NCBI RefSeq assembly: GCF_001642475.1
Contig: NW_019173962.1
Location: 1 to 64,000 of the forward strand
From: Fonsecaea monophora
Taxonomy: Eukaryota > Ascomycota > Eurotiomycetes > Chaetothyriales > Herpotrichiellaceae
Direction: 5' to 3'
DNA length: 64,000 nt
This document shows, in pieces, positions 32,790-43,052 of this stretch. Below the pieces are notes generated by a model that made no database searches, had not been told where the DNA came from, and saw only the letters and a list, made by a program, of their open reading frames with translations. The position numbers and the translations under genes were made by a program. Within the stretch, counting starts at the first letter, position 1. Every line of letters starts with the position of its first letter.

Positions 32790-35063
32790 ATGGTCCATAC
32801 CCGTGGACAAGGCGCCCGCCCCGAGGGCTTTTCGGAATACCAACCCCCAAAACGTGAGCGAAAACCGCGTTCAGCTGGCTGCACTGCGTCCCTGACACCT
32901 TTCATTGTCTTATATTCTCCCTGTGCCCCTTCTGATTGTCCTACCCGCCCATCTCTCGCCGTGGACCCGTCTACCCTGACGGAGGTGAAAGAAATCGGGA
33001 CGTCTGCCCGAGCAAGACCCCAATATAGAGATGCGTGGACTCAAACGGACGCTGAGCTGACGTGCCAATGCCAACTAGAGCCCCCGAGCACAAAACGGCG
33101 ACGAGAAACGGATGACGGTGCCGACCAGAATGTGTCGAAGCGGCGTAAGGCTGTCACCCCCGAACAGCCAAAGTTCCTGTTCTCGAAGACTCGAAATCGA
33201 AGCCTCTTGACCTCTGCCCCCCCCAAACTCACCTCCCGCCACGAGTCTCCTTTCTTCCAGCGCGCTTTCGAGCCCACGAGCCCCGAACCCAGTCCGACCA
33301 GTCAAGAAGAACGTTCTAGGTCACAAGAGCGACCGAGACCTCAGCGACCGAGAACACCTACTCCAACTCCTCCAACCCCAACCCCAGCTGGCATTCTGGG
33401 AAGTGTGAGGAAATTTCTAGGCTACCTCACAGGCAGTGGTACCCAAGGTCCGGCAGAAGATGAGATTCACCAAAAACAACAACAAAGCAGCCTTAGCGGC
33501 TCAGATCAAAGCCAAGACCAAGCACAAGACGCAGACACAACTGCCGGAGAACAACAGGACTTCTCAGATCAAGGCAGTCCTACTCCATCACAACGAATAA
33601 CTCTTCGCGAGTCTGGATCTCCCTCTCATGACTCTCCCACCGTGGACAGCAGAATTCTCACTCGTGAATATTTCAAGAAACGCAGAACTGCGAACACCAT
33701 TGCAGGTCGGGAACAAATGGCCGCTCTCGCTGATACCACTGAAGGTAAAGCAGCCGAGTTCAACCCCACCGAAACCCCAGGCACCAACAAGCGCAAACTC
33801 ACTTCTGTCGAAGGCCAGATCCCAGGCCCCAGAAGAGGCGGATTTGGAATTGAAGACAGCTATCTTGATATTGAAAATGAGGTCGAGGGGATCGGCGAAA
33901 CATCAGCAGAGACGCAACCTGCAACGCCCGCAAGCAAACTTCTACCTCAAACCCCTCTGCGCTCTGCAATGAGACAGAACACCACAAACCTCGGTTCAGT
34001 CGGACGATCCGTAAAATCAGTGCGTATCAACCCAGTTGACTCGGTCAAAGCTGTCTATGGTCAGTATGGCCGGTCCGGTGAGTATCGTGGCAGCACATTT
34101 GCGGACCTTTCAAGTCAGTCTCCGGACTCCACGTCTTCTCTTCCGTTTGACGTGGATAACATACACTCTCCGGTGACTATGCAGAAAACCAGAGGGAACG
34201 TGACTTCGAGATTCCACCTTGATCCTAATGTTACCGATCCGAACGATGACACTTGGCGTCCATCCCTTGCAAATCCTCGACCTGGCCACTTTCGTGTTCC
34301 TGATGAAGATGAGTTTGAAGATGACGAAGATGATGACACGCTCACGACACATCAAGCGACAGTACAGGAAGAAGTACCACCTCAGCCCAGCACCCCTCGC
34401 ATGTCACATGCAGAACTCCCCCAAAATACTCCGCTCGAATATTCGGGCTTCACTGGACATACAGACAGCATCATGGTGAACGAGACCCAAGAGATCAGGC
34501 TTAACAAGGCGAGATCCGACGCACAGAAGTACAAACCCGCGAAATCTTCTCGGCTGTCTCTGAGCGAGCAAGCACGATCACTTTCATCGTCGCCACCCAG
34601 CTCCGAATCAGAATTCATCGAATCACAACTCGAAACAGGCGCGCCAGCCGCAGAAAGAGCCACCAGCAGACAATCGCGTGGAACACCCGTCAAGACTGGC
34701 AGACAACTCGCTGAGGAGAGACCTCTGAGTCGTGAAGAGTTGGACAACACCCAGATTGGGGAAGACGGCATGACAGACTACCAGCGCGAGCACCAATACG
34801 ACTCGTGGGCGGAAGACCTCCTAAATGGCGCTGACGCCCCCGCAGCACAGACATACGTTGAAGCAGGAATCGCCTCATCGTACGTGGACTCTCTTGTACA
34901 AAAGACATGGACGGAAAGAGACACCAGAGAATCCATTAACTTCTGGGAGAAGGAGTTTGAGGAAGGTATGAAAGCAGCACGGGACACACGCAGTCAAGGG
35001 AGAGTGCTGCTTTGGGTGACAGACCCTGACGAGATTGTGGAAATGGAACAAAACGGGTACTGA
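32790..35063 (+). CDS. Large disordered, probably nuclear protein of unknown function
   Basis: Single exon, 757 residues, not recognised. The sequence is rich in Ser, Pro, Thr, Gln and charged residues. It opens with a basic MVHTRGQGARPEG segment and has nuclear-localisation-like clusters (STKRRRE near 103, SKRRKA near 116, KKRR near 298). A TPTP/PTP repeat lies near residues 190-203, directly before a short amphipathic stretch GILGSVRKFLGYLTG, and an acidic run DEDEFEDDEDDD near 508-519. The C-terminus from about 670 looks ordered and helical (SWAEDLLNGADAPAAQTYVE, INFWEKEFEEGMKAAR, RVLLWVTDPDEIVEM). Many SP/TP sites suggest CDK-type phosphorylation. Codon use and length make it a real gene; function is open. 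Confidence 0.8.
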   Translation: MVHTRGQGARPEGFSEYQPPKRERKPRSAGCTASLTPFIVLYSPCAPSDCPTRPSLAVDPSTLTEVKEIGTSARARPQYRDAWTQTDAELTCQCQLEPPSTKRRRETDDGADQNVSKRRKAVTPEQPKFLFSKTRNRSLLTSAPPKLTSRHESPFFQRAFEPTSPEPSPTSQEERSRSQERPRPQRPRTPTPTPPTPTPAGILGSVRKFLGYLTGSGTQGPAEDEIHQKQQQSSLSGSDQSQDQAQDADTTAGEQQDFSDQGSPTPSQRITLRESGSPSHDSPTVDSRILTREYFKKRRTANTIAGREQMAALADTTEGKAAEFNPTETPGTNKRKLTSVEGQIPGPRRGGFGIEDSYLDIENEVEGIGETSAETQPATPASKLLPQTPLRSAMRQNTTNLGSVGRSVKSVRINPVDSVKAVYGQYGRSGEYRGSTFADLSSQSPDSTSSLPFDVDNIHSPVTMQKTRGNVTSRFHLDPNVTDPNDDTWRPSLANPRPGHFRVPDEDEFEDDEDDDTLTTHQATVQEEVPPQPSTPRMSHAELPQNTPLEYSGFTGHTDSIMVNETQEIRLNKARSDAQKYKPAKSSRLSLSEQARSLSSSPPSSESEFIESQLETGAPAAERATSRQSRGTPVKTGRQLAEERPLSREELDNTQIGEDGMTDYQREHQYDSWAEDLLNGADAPAAQTYVEAGIASSYVDSLVQKTWTERDTRESINFWEKEFEEGMKAARDTRSQGRVLLWVTDPDEIVEMEQNGY

Positions 35064-35521
35064 AGAGACAACAAGTCAATCACGCATTGGAACACCATCC
35101 AGGCACTGCTTGAGTACGAGGGCGTTTTAATGTTGGATTGGAAGTGTATTGTTTTGAACACGCCGTCTCGAGCTCTCGTTTCCGCAGAACAGCGACATTA
35201 TATCAATCATTTTTCTAATAATAAAAAGGCAACGAGGCAAGGTTGGGTGGAGTATGAGATAAAATCGAGTCAAGGCAGACGTTTCGGAGGGAACTACGTT
35301 GAGCTCTTGTGTGTCTCCGTGGTGGTCGTACGACCTGTGGGTTTTGGTCGTATGTCAGTGTTGAAGCTCTCGTATTGTCTCCACTGGTCTGTTGGGCAAG
35401 AACCTCGAGGGTCTGTTTGTAGAAGTATGATTAATACATTCATTCATGGTTGAACCCGTATTTTTTTTTCACTCCGTAGCTGTCTACCTCCAAACACTGC
35501 CATCTCGTCACTGGTTTTCCA

Positions 35522-35573
<52 letters not shown>

Positions 35574-35652
35574 AAAAGGAGAGAGAGTGAGAGAGTGAGA
35601 GAGAGAAAGGCCGCAAAGTTTTCCCCCCTCTTGCAAAACCCATCCTCAATAT
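35064..35652. other. Convergent 3' flanks with microsatellite
   Basis: Between converging genes. It holds the CT/GT/GA repeat described separately and AT-rich sequence at 35205-35230 that may carry a polyadenylation signal (ATAATAAAAA) for the upstream gene. No coding content. Confidence 0.5.
35524..35609. repeat. (CT)n-(GT)n microsatellite followed by a GA-rich tract
   Basis: A CT dinucleotide run of about 17 units (35524-35558) passes directly into about 7 GT units (35559-35573); after a short GAAAAG spacer a GA-rich tract (35580-35609) follows. The CT and GA tracts are complementary, so a single strand can fold into a long hairpin with the GT run in the loop. It lies within 130 bp downstream of the minus-strand O-methyltransferase stop codon, hence probably in its 3' UTR. 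Confidence 0.9.
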
Positions 35653-37254
35653 TCAATGAGTCTTATCCTCCGCGACGACTTCGGCCTCGGGGGCACCATC
35701 ATCGACAAACCCGACCTCGATTAAACTCATCATACTGCCCGGCGGGGTGCGCACGGCCACAATGCCCAATTTCTTGCCTTTGCCCGCATCGGGCTCTCCC
35801 GTGGCGGCGGCAAAAACGTCTTGGACTAAACCCTCGCCGGCGCGGGCCATCAGGTCGGCCCACTCGGCCTCGTCGCGCTCCTTTGCATTGAGGAGCAGCA
35901 TCATCTGCAGGTCCTGGGAGCGCTTGATGCGCTCGAGCGGTTCCGGGAGCAGGCCCGCGGCGGGGGGCATGACCTGGTCCATGATGACGATGCGCGATGT
36001 GGGTTGCATGGCGGGGACGATCTGGCGCAGGACCTTGACGGCGAGTGCGTCACTGTGGTTGTGGACGATCATGCGCAGGAAGTAGACGGCGGCGCCGCGA
36101 ACGGGCTGCGGCGTGAAGTAGTCGTGGGCCATGAAGTCGAAGCGGCCACGCAGGTTTTGGGGGATGACGCTGGTGGCTGGGTCCCGCGCCGCGGCCACCA
36201 CCTTGGGCAGGTCCTGGACCACGATGCGCACGCTGGGGTCGGTGCTCTCGGCGATGGGCACGGCGCAGTGTCCCGCGTTGCCGGCGACGTCGACGACGAC
36301 GCTGTCGCGCGGCAGGCTGCCCCAGTCAAACCCGCGCGCCACGTGGCCGTTGGCCATCAGCGGGTTCGCCGTCAGGTGCGTCATCAGGCGGCCGAACCGG
36401 TCGCGCACGGCCGGGTTGGTCTCGTAGTAGTCGTGGCAGGGCAGGTCCGTGTCGTAGTAGTAGCTGAGGGCGGTGCGGGTGGGCTCCGGGCGGCCGTGGC
36501 CCCATTTCTCCAGGGCGTCGACCTGCCGCGCGCACAGCGGGAATGTGTCCTCGGCCAGGAACCCCATGAAGGTCGCGATGCCGCCGTGCGTCGCCAGCAG
36601 CCGCGACGACGCCGTGTGGCCCACCCGGCCCGGCTGCGGCTCGCGGAACACGTGGATCGGCATCAGCTGTCGCAGCATCTGCTTGAGCTGCGACGCGTCC
36701 ACGCCCAGTTTGTCCGCCAGGTCCGGATAGCTGATGGTGCCGCCGTCCAGTGGCACCCCCTCGGCCACTTTGTAACGGTACACGTAGCGGAAGGCGTTCA
36801 GGTCATGGTTCTGTAGAGAATATCACACATCACCGGCTGCTGGTAAGACACAATTGTCTTTTGACGTGTGAGGAAAAGAGGTGGGGGGCAGGCATGCAGA
36901 TGGATTTGAAGCAAACAGGAGGGAAAGGAAGAGGGGGCAGTATATTATCGATTCGAATTTTGCTTGCATTTTCACTGGGCTTTGGAGAGAGAAATAACCC
37001 ACACAGTGATAGAGATGCCATGTCACAATATCGTCCGGCCCCGAGGCCAGATCATACAGGCGCCGGGCCGCTGTACGCAGCTCGAGTCTGGTCTGTTGGA
37101 AGTCGGGCGTCGCGGGCGGGAAGGACGACGGCCCGTTCTCGTCGAAACTGGGCTGTGGGTGGTTGTTGTCGGCGAGGTACTGCTTGATCTGCTTGGCCGC
37201 CGCGAGGCACGTCTCGGCGAGTTTCTCGAGATCTTCTTCTCTCGGACTCAACAT
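35653..37254 (-). CDS. SAM-dependent O-methyltransferase (fungal type)
   Basis: Exons 37254-37003 and 36810-35653 on the minus strand (intron 36811-37002, 192 bp) encode 469 residues. A winged-helix dimerisation domain (about 75-165, with GTISYPDLADKLGVDASQLK) precedes the Rossmann methyltransferase domain. The SAM loop reads VVDVAGNAGHCAVPIAE, where the usual VDVGGGxG glycines are partly replaced. The general-base histidine is probably in FLRMIVHNHSDALAVKVLRQ, matching the family's LRxxLHDWxD block. Such enzymes often act in polyketide or aromatic pathways, but no synthase gene is nearby. GC content is clearly higher than in neighbours, creating long antisense frames. The exon 1 donor (GTGGGT) is the least certain point. 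Confidence 0.88.
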
Positions 37255-38359
37255 TTTTTTCTTCTTCTTTTGAGTGATCTCGGGGATTCTTCAAAAGGTA
37301 GACCGAAAATAGAGGGACAGAGGGGCACGTGAATAGTGAGGAATGAGAATGGTCTCTTTTCTGGGGGATGAAAAAGAACAACCAATAGAGGACAGAAAAG
37401 GGAGGTAGAGACGTTGTATCCAGTACCTTGTGTAGACTTACGCTGTGAAATGTACATGTGATGGGACGGGTCTGTTTATATGAACCAGCATCATGGGATT
37501 GGCAGATGGTGGATGGCGGATGGCGGAAGCCGTTGACGGTACCGAAGTGACAACGCAGCAATGCAGTAGTTTCCCATGCGGCAAGCCAGCAACAGAGTCT
37601 AGCTGCTTATCTGAGTTCATTATCCCCGGCTGTCATTGACCTACAGAATGGAGAGGAGAGCCAAGCGAGCGAGGAGGAACTCGGCGCATCGGATCGCAGT
37701 CAGGTGTGATGGATTGTACTCGTGTCTTGTCTTGTCTTGTCGTGTCGTGTCGTGAATCTTGGATAATGGGCAAGTACAGAAAGAGGATGAGATGAGGAAG
37801 TGAAGTTAAGTCCTGTAAGTGCCTATATGCGCAGCTAATCATAATTTAATGCTTAATGCCCACGGGACAAAATGGATGATCTTTGTTTCAATGTGCGTGC
37901 CACCCATTCGCATCTCTGTGTAACCCACCGTCCAATACAGTCTCATCAACCCCGGATTTCAAACTCTTGCCCTTGCATGCTGTACTCTAGACGGACCATT
38001 CATCGATCTTCTGACCCTCCACACCCTCCGATGAACATGATCACATCACGACGACTTCGGCAGGAAAGATATACACAAAATCAACAAACACTGGTGCTAT
38101 CCTTGCTCAAGATGCTAGACCGCAGTCCCTCTCTATCCTTGCGCTCCCTGGAAATCCACACCCAACCAGATTGGCTGCAAACGAAAAACGCTGTCCTCCC
38201 GACTCTCCTTCAACCCACACGGATCCTCTCACGCACCGTCTCAGCCTCTTGTGAGTAAACAAAAACCGAATAGAAGAGCGAGGAGTCTGTTGAGAAAATG
38301 AACGACTGGGCAAGAGGATGAAGTATTTGACCTGTCTGTTCGTGCTTTGGCCAGCAAAT
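37255..38359. other. Intergenic with a 5-bp tandem repeat
   Basis: 1.1 kb between the O-methyltransferase start and the amidohydrolase stop, both minus strand. A pentamer repeat at about 37721-37754 shifts from TGTCT units to TGTCG units. A plus-strand frame at 37872-38258 lacks family features. No other gene visible. Confidence 0.5.
37721..37754. repeat. Pentanucleotide tandem repeat
   Basis: About six 5-bp units, the first three TGTCT-like and the last three TGTCG-like, directly adjacent. The sharp change from one unit type to the other suggests a point change that was then copied by slippage. It lies in the upstream region of the O-methyltransferase gene. Confidence 0.8.
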
Positions 38360-39759
38360 CTAGGCAGCCTTCAAACCCTCCTTCCACACTCCGACGATGC
38401 CCTCACCTTCCCACAGATTCTGCAGCTTCTCGGCGACATTTCCTTTGACCAGGACAAGGTCAGCTCGCTTGCCCTCTGTTACTTCTCCACGGTCAGCGAA
38501 ACCAAACCTCTTCGCAGCCGCTGCCGTTGCAGAAGTCAAAGCTTCCGTGCTGCTAAAGCCGCATTTTTGAGTATACAACTCTAGCTCCATCCACAGGCTG
38601 GGTCCGATTCCAGTGCCCTTGAGACCCGCTACGGCATCTGTCCCAGCAACGACATCAATGCCTTCTTTCTTCAGCTTCGCCACCGTGTCGTATGCATATT
38701 CCATCTTGGCAGTTGGGGCCTTCATCCCGAGCACTTCAATCATGTTCTGCTTGGTCACCTCGTCGATGACCCCTTTTTTGAAAGCGAGGTCAGCAAACCT
38801 CTCCCGCACGTCCTGCAGTTCGTTTGTCAAGCTAGCCAATACAACGAATGTAGGGATGACAAAAGCGTTCGTCTCCTTGTATAGCGCGGTGATGTTCTCC
38901 GGCAATGGTTGATCGACGAAGGTGTGCGTAAGTCCGTCCGCCCCGGCCTTGAGAACAATCTCGGTCATGTCAGCGCTCAATGCATGACCAACACAAGGAA
39001 GACCATTCTCGTGGGCAGCCTTGACAACCGCGGTCTGGAGCTCAAGGGTAGCAACCGGTATCGAATTCGTGGGAAGGGCGAGCGAACAGCAGTTCTCCTG
39101 CATTAGCTTGATATAGTCTGCCCCGTTCGCCTTGTGATTCTTGACATAATCAGATGCAGTCTCTGGTGTCAAGTTGGGCCATTTCTTGACCATTTCAATC
39201 ACCTGTAAGTAGTCAGTGAGGTGGACGTCGAGACGCAGACTTCTGCCATCTTTCGCACTTGTCAAGTACTGGTGAAATAGACACTGACCTCTTCCGTGGG
39301 ATGACCCGATAGCACGATCGGTTTGGGCCACCCTCCCTCAATCGTGGCACCATAGAGCGAGCTCTTGAGGTCCGACAAAGCGACTGTCCCGCCAGCTCGC
39401 TTGGCTTGTGCAAGCTCCTCAGCAATGGCCTTGCGCCATCTTTGTACCATTGACAGGTCAGAATGCATGTCGCAGACGGTCGTGACGCCACATTTCAGAG
39501 GAGATCGCAGGATCATCGAGTCATCTGCTCCTGGAGGTAGGTGCACATTAGTGCAATGTATGTGAGTATCGATCAGCCCTGGAATAAGGCTGTGGCCTGC
39601 CCCATTAATGACCGTTGCGCCCTGAGGATATTGACTGCTGCTAGAACCGCTCGAGACAGATGTGATCGTGCCGCTGTCCGAATTGAAAACAACAGTTGCG
39701 TTCAAGTGAGTTTTATTACCGTCAAATAAGACGACGGAATGGATAACTGTTGGTGCCAT
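38360..39759 (-). CDS. Amidohydrolase-family metal-dependent hydrolase
   Basis: Exons 39759-39289 and 39202-38360 on the minus strand (intron 39203-39288) encode 437 residues with the amidohydrolase layout: N-terminal beta-sandwich, then a TIM barrel. Metal-site elements are visible: HxH in PGLIDTHIHC (about 67-69), a candidate bridging lysine in ADYIKLMQEN, histidines in CVGHALSA and GLTHTFVD, and the catalytic Asp in VVAGTDAVAG. The C-terminal strand reads GEVTEGKRADLVLVKGN, the typical end. It belongs with the imidazolonepropionase/Xaa-Pro dipeptidase-like group; the substrate is not predictable. No signal peptide, so probably cytosolic. Confidence 0.9.
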
Positions 39760-40879
39760 GCTGGATGATGTAGGAAAGAGGAAAGCTTGTCAGTATAGAG
39801 ATATGTGGAATAAGTTCCTCAATGGAAGTAACAAAAGTAACCGTGCGACGGCCGGCAGTACAACGATGCTCTTGCAATAGACTTTTGTGCAATAAAAGTG
39901 TTTACGTAGAAACTGCGATGTGCTGCTCAATAATATGCTCTTGCTCTTCCCAATGGCGAGGGGTCTGACACGTAGGTTTGAACCTTCAGCCTTGTAAAAG
40001 CTGGGTGAGCAAGTAGGAAGGAGGATGCCTAATGTACACAACCGGTGGGTTGAAGAGGGGTAGCGGAGTAACCGTCTGCCGAGTATTTCGCGTCTGGAGG
40101 CTCGCACCAACTCTGGAGGCGGAGCGGTGAGGGCCTAACGAGAACGGCCGATTGGTCTCGAGTTGAACGACCTGGGTGTGCTACGATGAACACAGTAACA
40201 GAGCATGGAAGAGCTCACCTAGGACTTTTCTTGGTCTTCCCAACTGGGCGGAGTGCTTGCAGTCATTTTCACCGGCTCAAGCAAATCGAACGCAATTGTC
40301 TGTGGTTCGAATCTGCATCTCGCATGGGAAATGAGCGCACTGGTGAACACGTCGCACAACAGATATGGTCCCACCTCTTGACTGAACCACTACGGAATCA
40401 GGGCATGGCTTTTGAGCGTGGTGCGTGGCATGCCCAGAGGGACTGCCGCTGGCCGAGACCACGGGGTGTAAAGATGATCTCCGTGTTGGGAAGAAAGCTG
40501 ATTTGTGCATGGAATCTAGCATGAATAGGCCGGTCATTGACTTCAAAGAGAAGGTGAATCTTGTTCTTCTGACAATAGGCGCTGAAAAGGGAGAAGTGAA
40601 GCATTCCTATTGTTGTCACCAATTCAATTCACTGAGTTTTGACTGGTACCACCCGATTCAATTGTTTGTCATGTTTGTCATGTTTTGCACATTTGCCCCT
40701 CGGCCTCCACGACCCACTGTGCGTCAACCCCGGAATCGCATCTCTCCTACTCCCCTTTGACCTTAATTTTCTCACACAGCACATGTGCTTTGTTATCTCA
40801 TACCTAGACACTTTTTTGCATCTCTTGTAGGTCGTCTGGGGGACGATCTTATATTGAATCCGTCTATTTGTCTGAAACA
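39760..40879. other. Divergent intergenic region, no gene seen
   Basis: 1.1 kb between the amidohydrolase start (minus) and the Sds3-like start (plus). Near 40663-40690 a TGTTTGTCATG motif is tandemly duplicated. Frames on both strands are short or begin at non-ATG codons. The sequence around 40302 resembling a tRNA T-loop has no matching stems. Confidence 0.45.
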
Positions 40880-42362
40880 ATGGCCTACTCACCCTCCCCA
40901 GCGTCTCCCTTGGCTGGTCCAGACGGAGCCGCATACTCCCACCGTCGGTCGCCCACTCCTCCTACGCAACCAATGTCGAAGCGAGACAAGCGCAGGAGTC
41001 AGCATGTCGCGCAGCAGCAAGAGCTACACAATGAGTTGAATAGCAACCGTGAACAGCACTACCGAGAACAGCTCATTGCTCTGCAGCATGACATGAGCCT
41101 CATTTCCCAAGCCGATCCCTATGAACCCGAGCCTCTGGAAGATTCACCGGAAGAGGTGGCTAGGATTGCTGAGCTGGCAGCTTCAGGTACACCGTATCAG
41201 TCTCAGATGTCTTCGTTGGCAGGAAAATGGTACGCGGAATTTGTACACGAGATCAACGATGCGAAGGAGGCCAAAGAACTAGCTCTCATACAACTTATGG
41301 TACTCTACATCTGATGTGGTCCACCAGACTGTGATGCTAACCGCGAGACAGAACAATCACAATGCCCGTCTTGAGAGACTGAAATACGAATGTGATTACC
41401 GTCTGCACCTTGCTGCGGAAGAATGCGAACACATGACCTCGACGCTGCGAGAACGATTGTTTCAAGCACTTTCTAGCAAAAGACAACGGCTGATGAAAGA
41501 GAAGGAACAACTTGATATTGCGGACACCAATGCACTCCTCCTTCATCCCAGTCAGTTCAGTATCACCAACCCAGCGAGTCCTGGGGGTCACCACACGAGT
41601 CGCAAGACACGCTTTACCAGGCACCGTGAGCAAGAGGACATGAACGGGGTTGCAGACGTTACAAACAAGCGTAAGCGCAAGCTTGTGGATGATGATGTCG
41701 GTTCCCCGTCTCGGAACGGCATTTCGACGCCGGGAGACCGCAGTCGTGCAGCACTGGCAAATCAAACTGCACCCTTGTACTCTATCCACTCACTCTTCAC
41801 CGACAAAGAACTCAACTTCCAATCGCACCAAGCACAAATTGCAGCCCGTCATTTCTTCTCGACCTCACGGAAGGAAGGTGAAACCAGCAACACAAGAAGG
41901 CGCCAAAAAGTCGACGATGACCACGGATCGGCTGACTCGGGGTCCGAAGAGGACGAAGAGCTTGAAGCTCCTGAGATGGATCGTTCTGCCAGTCAGACTG
42001 TGCATGTCACAAGGTCTACCCGAACGATAGGTGCGATGAATGGGCTCAATGCTCTGAGTGACCTGGCCGAGAAAGCAGCGACACGTCCCGCACTCCCATA
42101 CGCGACATTGCACACCCAGCAAGGACGTCAAGGGACATTCCTACCTCAACCTAGCCGGTTGATGGCCGAAGAGCTTGAGGAGGATTTGTTGAAAATTGCT
42201 CAAATTGAGAGTCAACCGAAAGGCCAGATGGACAAGAGGGCCGTTGAGGATGCGCTCAAGCCCTTGTCAGAGTCACGAAGCAACTTGGCACCAGATTGGC
42301 CCGTGTATCTCGATATTCACCTGGTGGATGTGGATCCGAGGAAAACTGCAGGGGTCCCGTGA
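40880..42362 (+). CDS. Sds3-like subunit of the Rpd3L histone deacetylase complex
   Basis: Exons 40880-41299 and 41352-42362 (intron 41300-41351) give 476 residues. The Sds3 core lies at about 90-220: AGKWYAEFVHEINDAKEAKE, then across the splice junction NNHNARLERLKYECDYRLHL, a coiled coil, and LRERLFQALSSKRQRLMKEKEQL. Sds3/Dep1-type proteins link Sin3 to Rpd3 and stabilise the complex in the nucleus. The C-terminal half is rich in basic and acidic runs (NKRKRKLVDDD, SGSEEDEELEAPE) and probably disordered. The stop follows KTAGVP; a donor-like GTGAGA overlaps it, so a further small exon cannot be excluded. Family call good; orthologue assignment (Sds3 versus Dep1) less so. Confidence 0.86.
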
Positions 42363-43052
42363 GAATAAGTACGATTGGAATGGATGATGAGACTTGGCTC
42401 ACGATCAACATGAAGGGATGGGGCGTACAACCATGTGGGCAACAGCAAATCGATACTATTAAATTGCAGATGGCGAAAGTACATGCCTAGAATCTACATA
42501 CATGCATTGAATGAAAAACATATTGAACTTTTCCCTCTCATCCCAGCACGGCTGCAGGACCCAACTAGGCAAGATGCCGGTGGTTGCTTCCAAAGGAGCC
42601 TCTGTCCGCATCCCGGCGCTCAATGGACCGAGGATGACAAGGCGCAACATCTGGTGACACCAATCAACAATGTGATCGACGGCGCCACCAGCACCACCAC
42701 TAGGAAAGGTGTCATTGATTTCCCCAGACTTGGCCACACCCGTCCTCTGGCTCTTGCTTCCCCACAGTTTGTCCTCGAGCTTTGGGCTTCCACTATCAGG
42801 TTCCTCGAGAATCAAAGTACAAGCCTGCTGGTGGAGGAGGGCCATTCAGCTCCACCATCGGATCATCATCAACCCAACCTGCTGCAGCAGTTCGGATGGA
42901 TCACTACAATGTAACCTGCAGACCAACTCCATGTACAACTCCCGCCAAGTATAAATCGAATGGTTTCTCTGCCTCTACCTTGCCGTTCTCCTCGTTTCGC
43001 TGGCTTTGAGACACCTTTGATAAACGACTGAGGCACGAGCCTTTTTGTTGAA
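42363..43052. other. Intergenic, no gene seen
   Basis: 3' flank of the Sds3-like gene and promoter of the epimerase gene, same strand. No open frame with family features. Repeated CCACCA-type trinucleotides occur near 42684-42703. Confidence 0.4.

Noticed and set aside
36004..36816. 270-residue plus-strand open frame
   Set aside because: Antisense to the O-methyltransferase; explained by its high GC content. No family features.
35653..39759. Secondary-metabolite cluster around the O-methyltransferase
   Set aside because: No polyketide synthase, NRPS, terpene cyclase, P450 or cluster regulator within reach; the neighbours are housekeeping-type.
40290..40330. GGTTCGAATC sequence resembling a tRNA T-loop
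   Set aside because: No acceptor, D or anticodon stem could be drawn around it.
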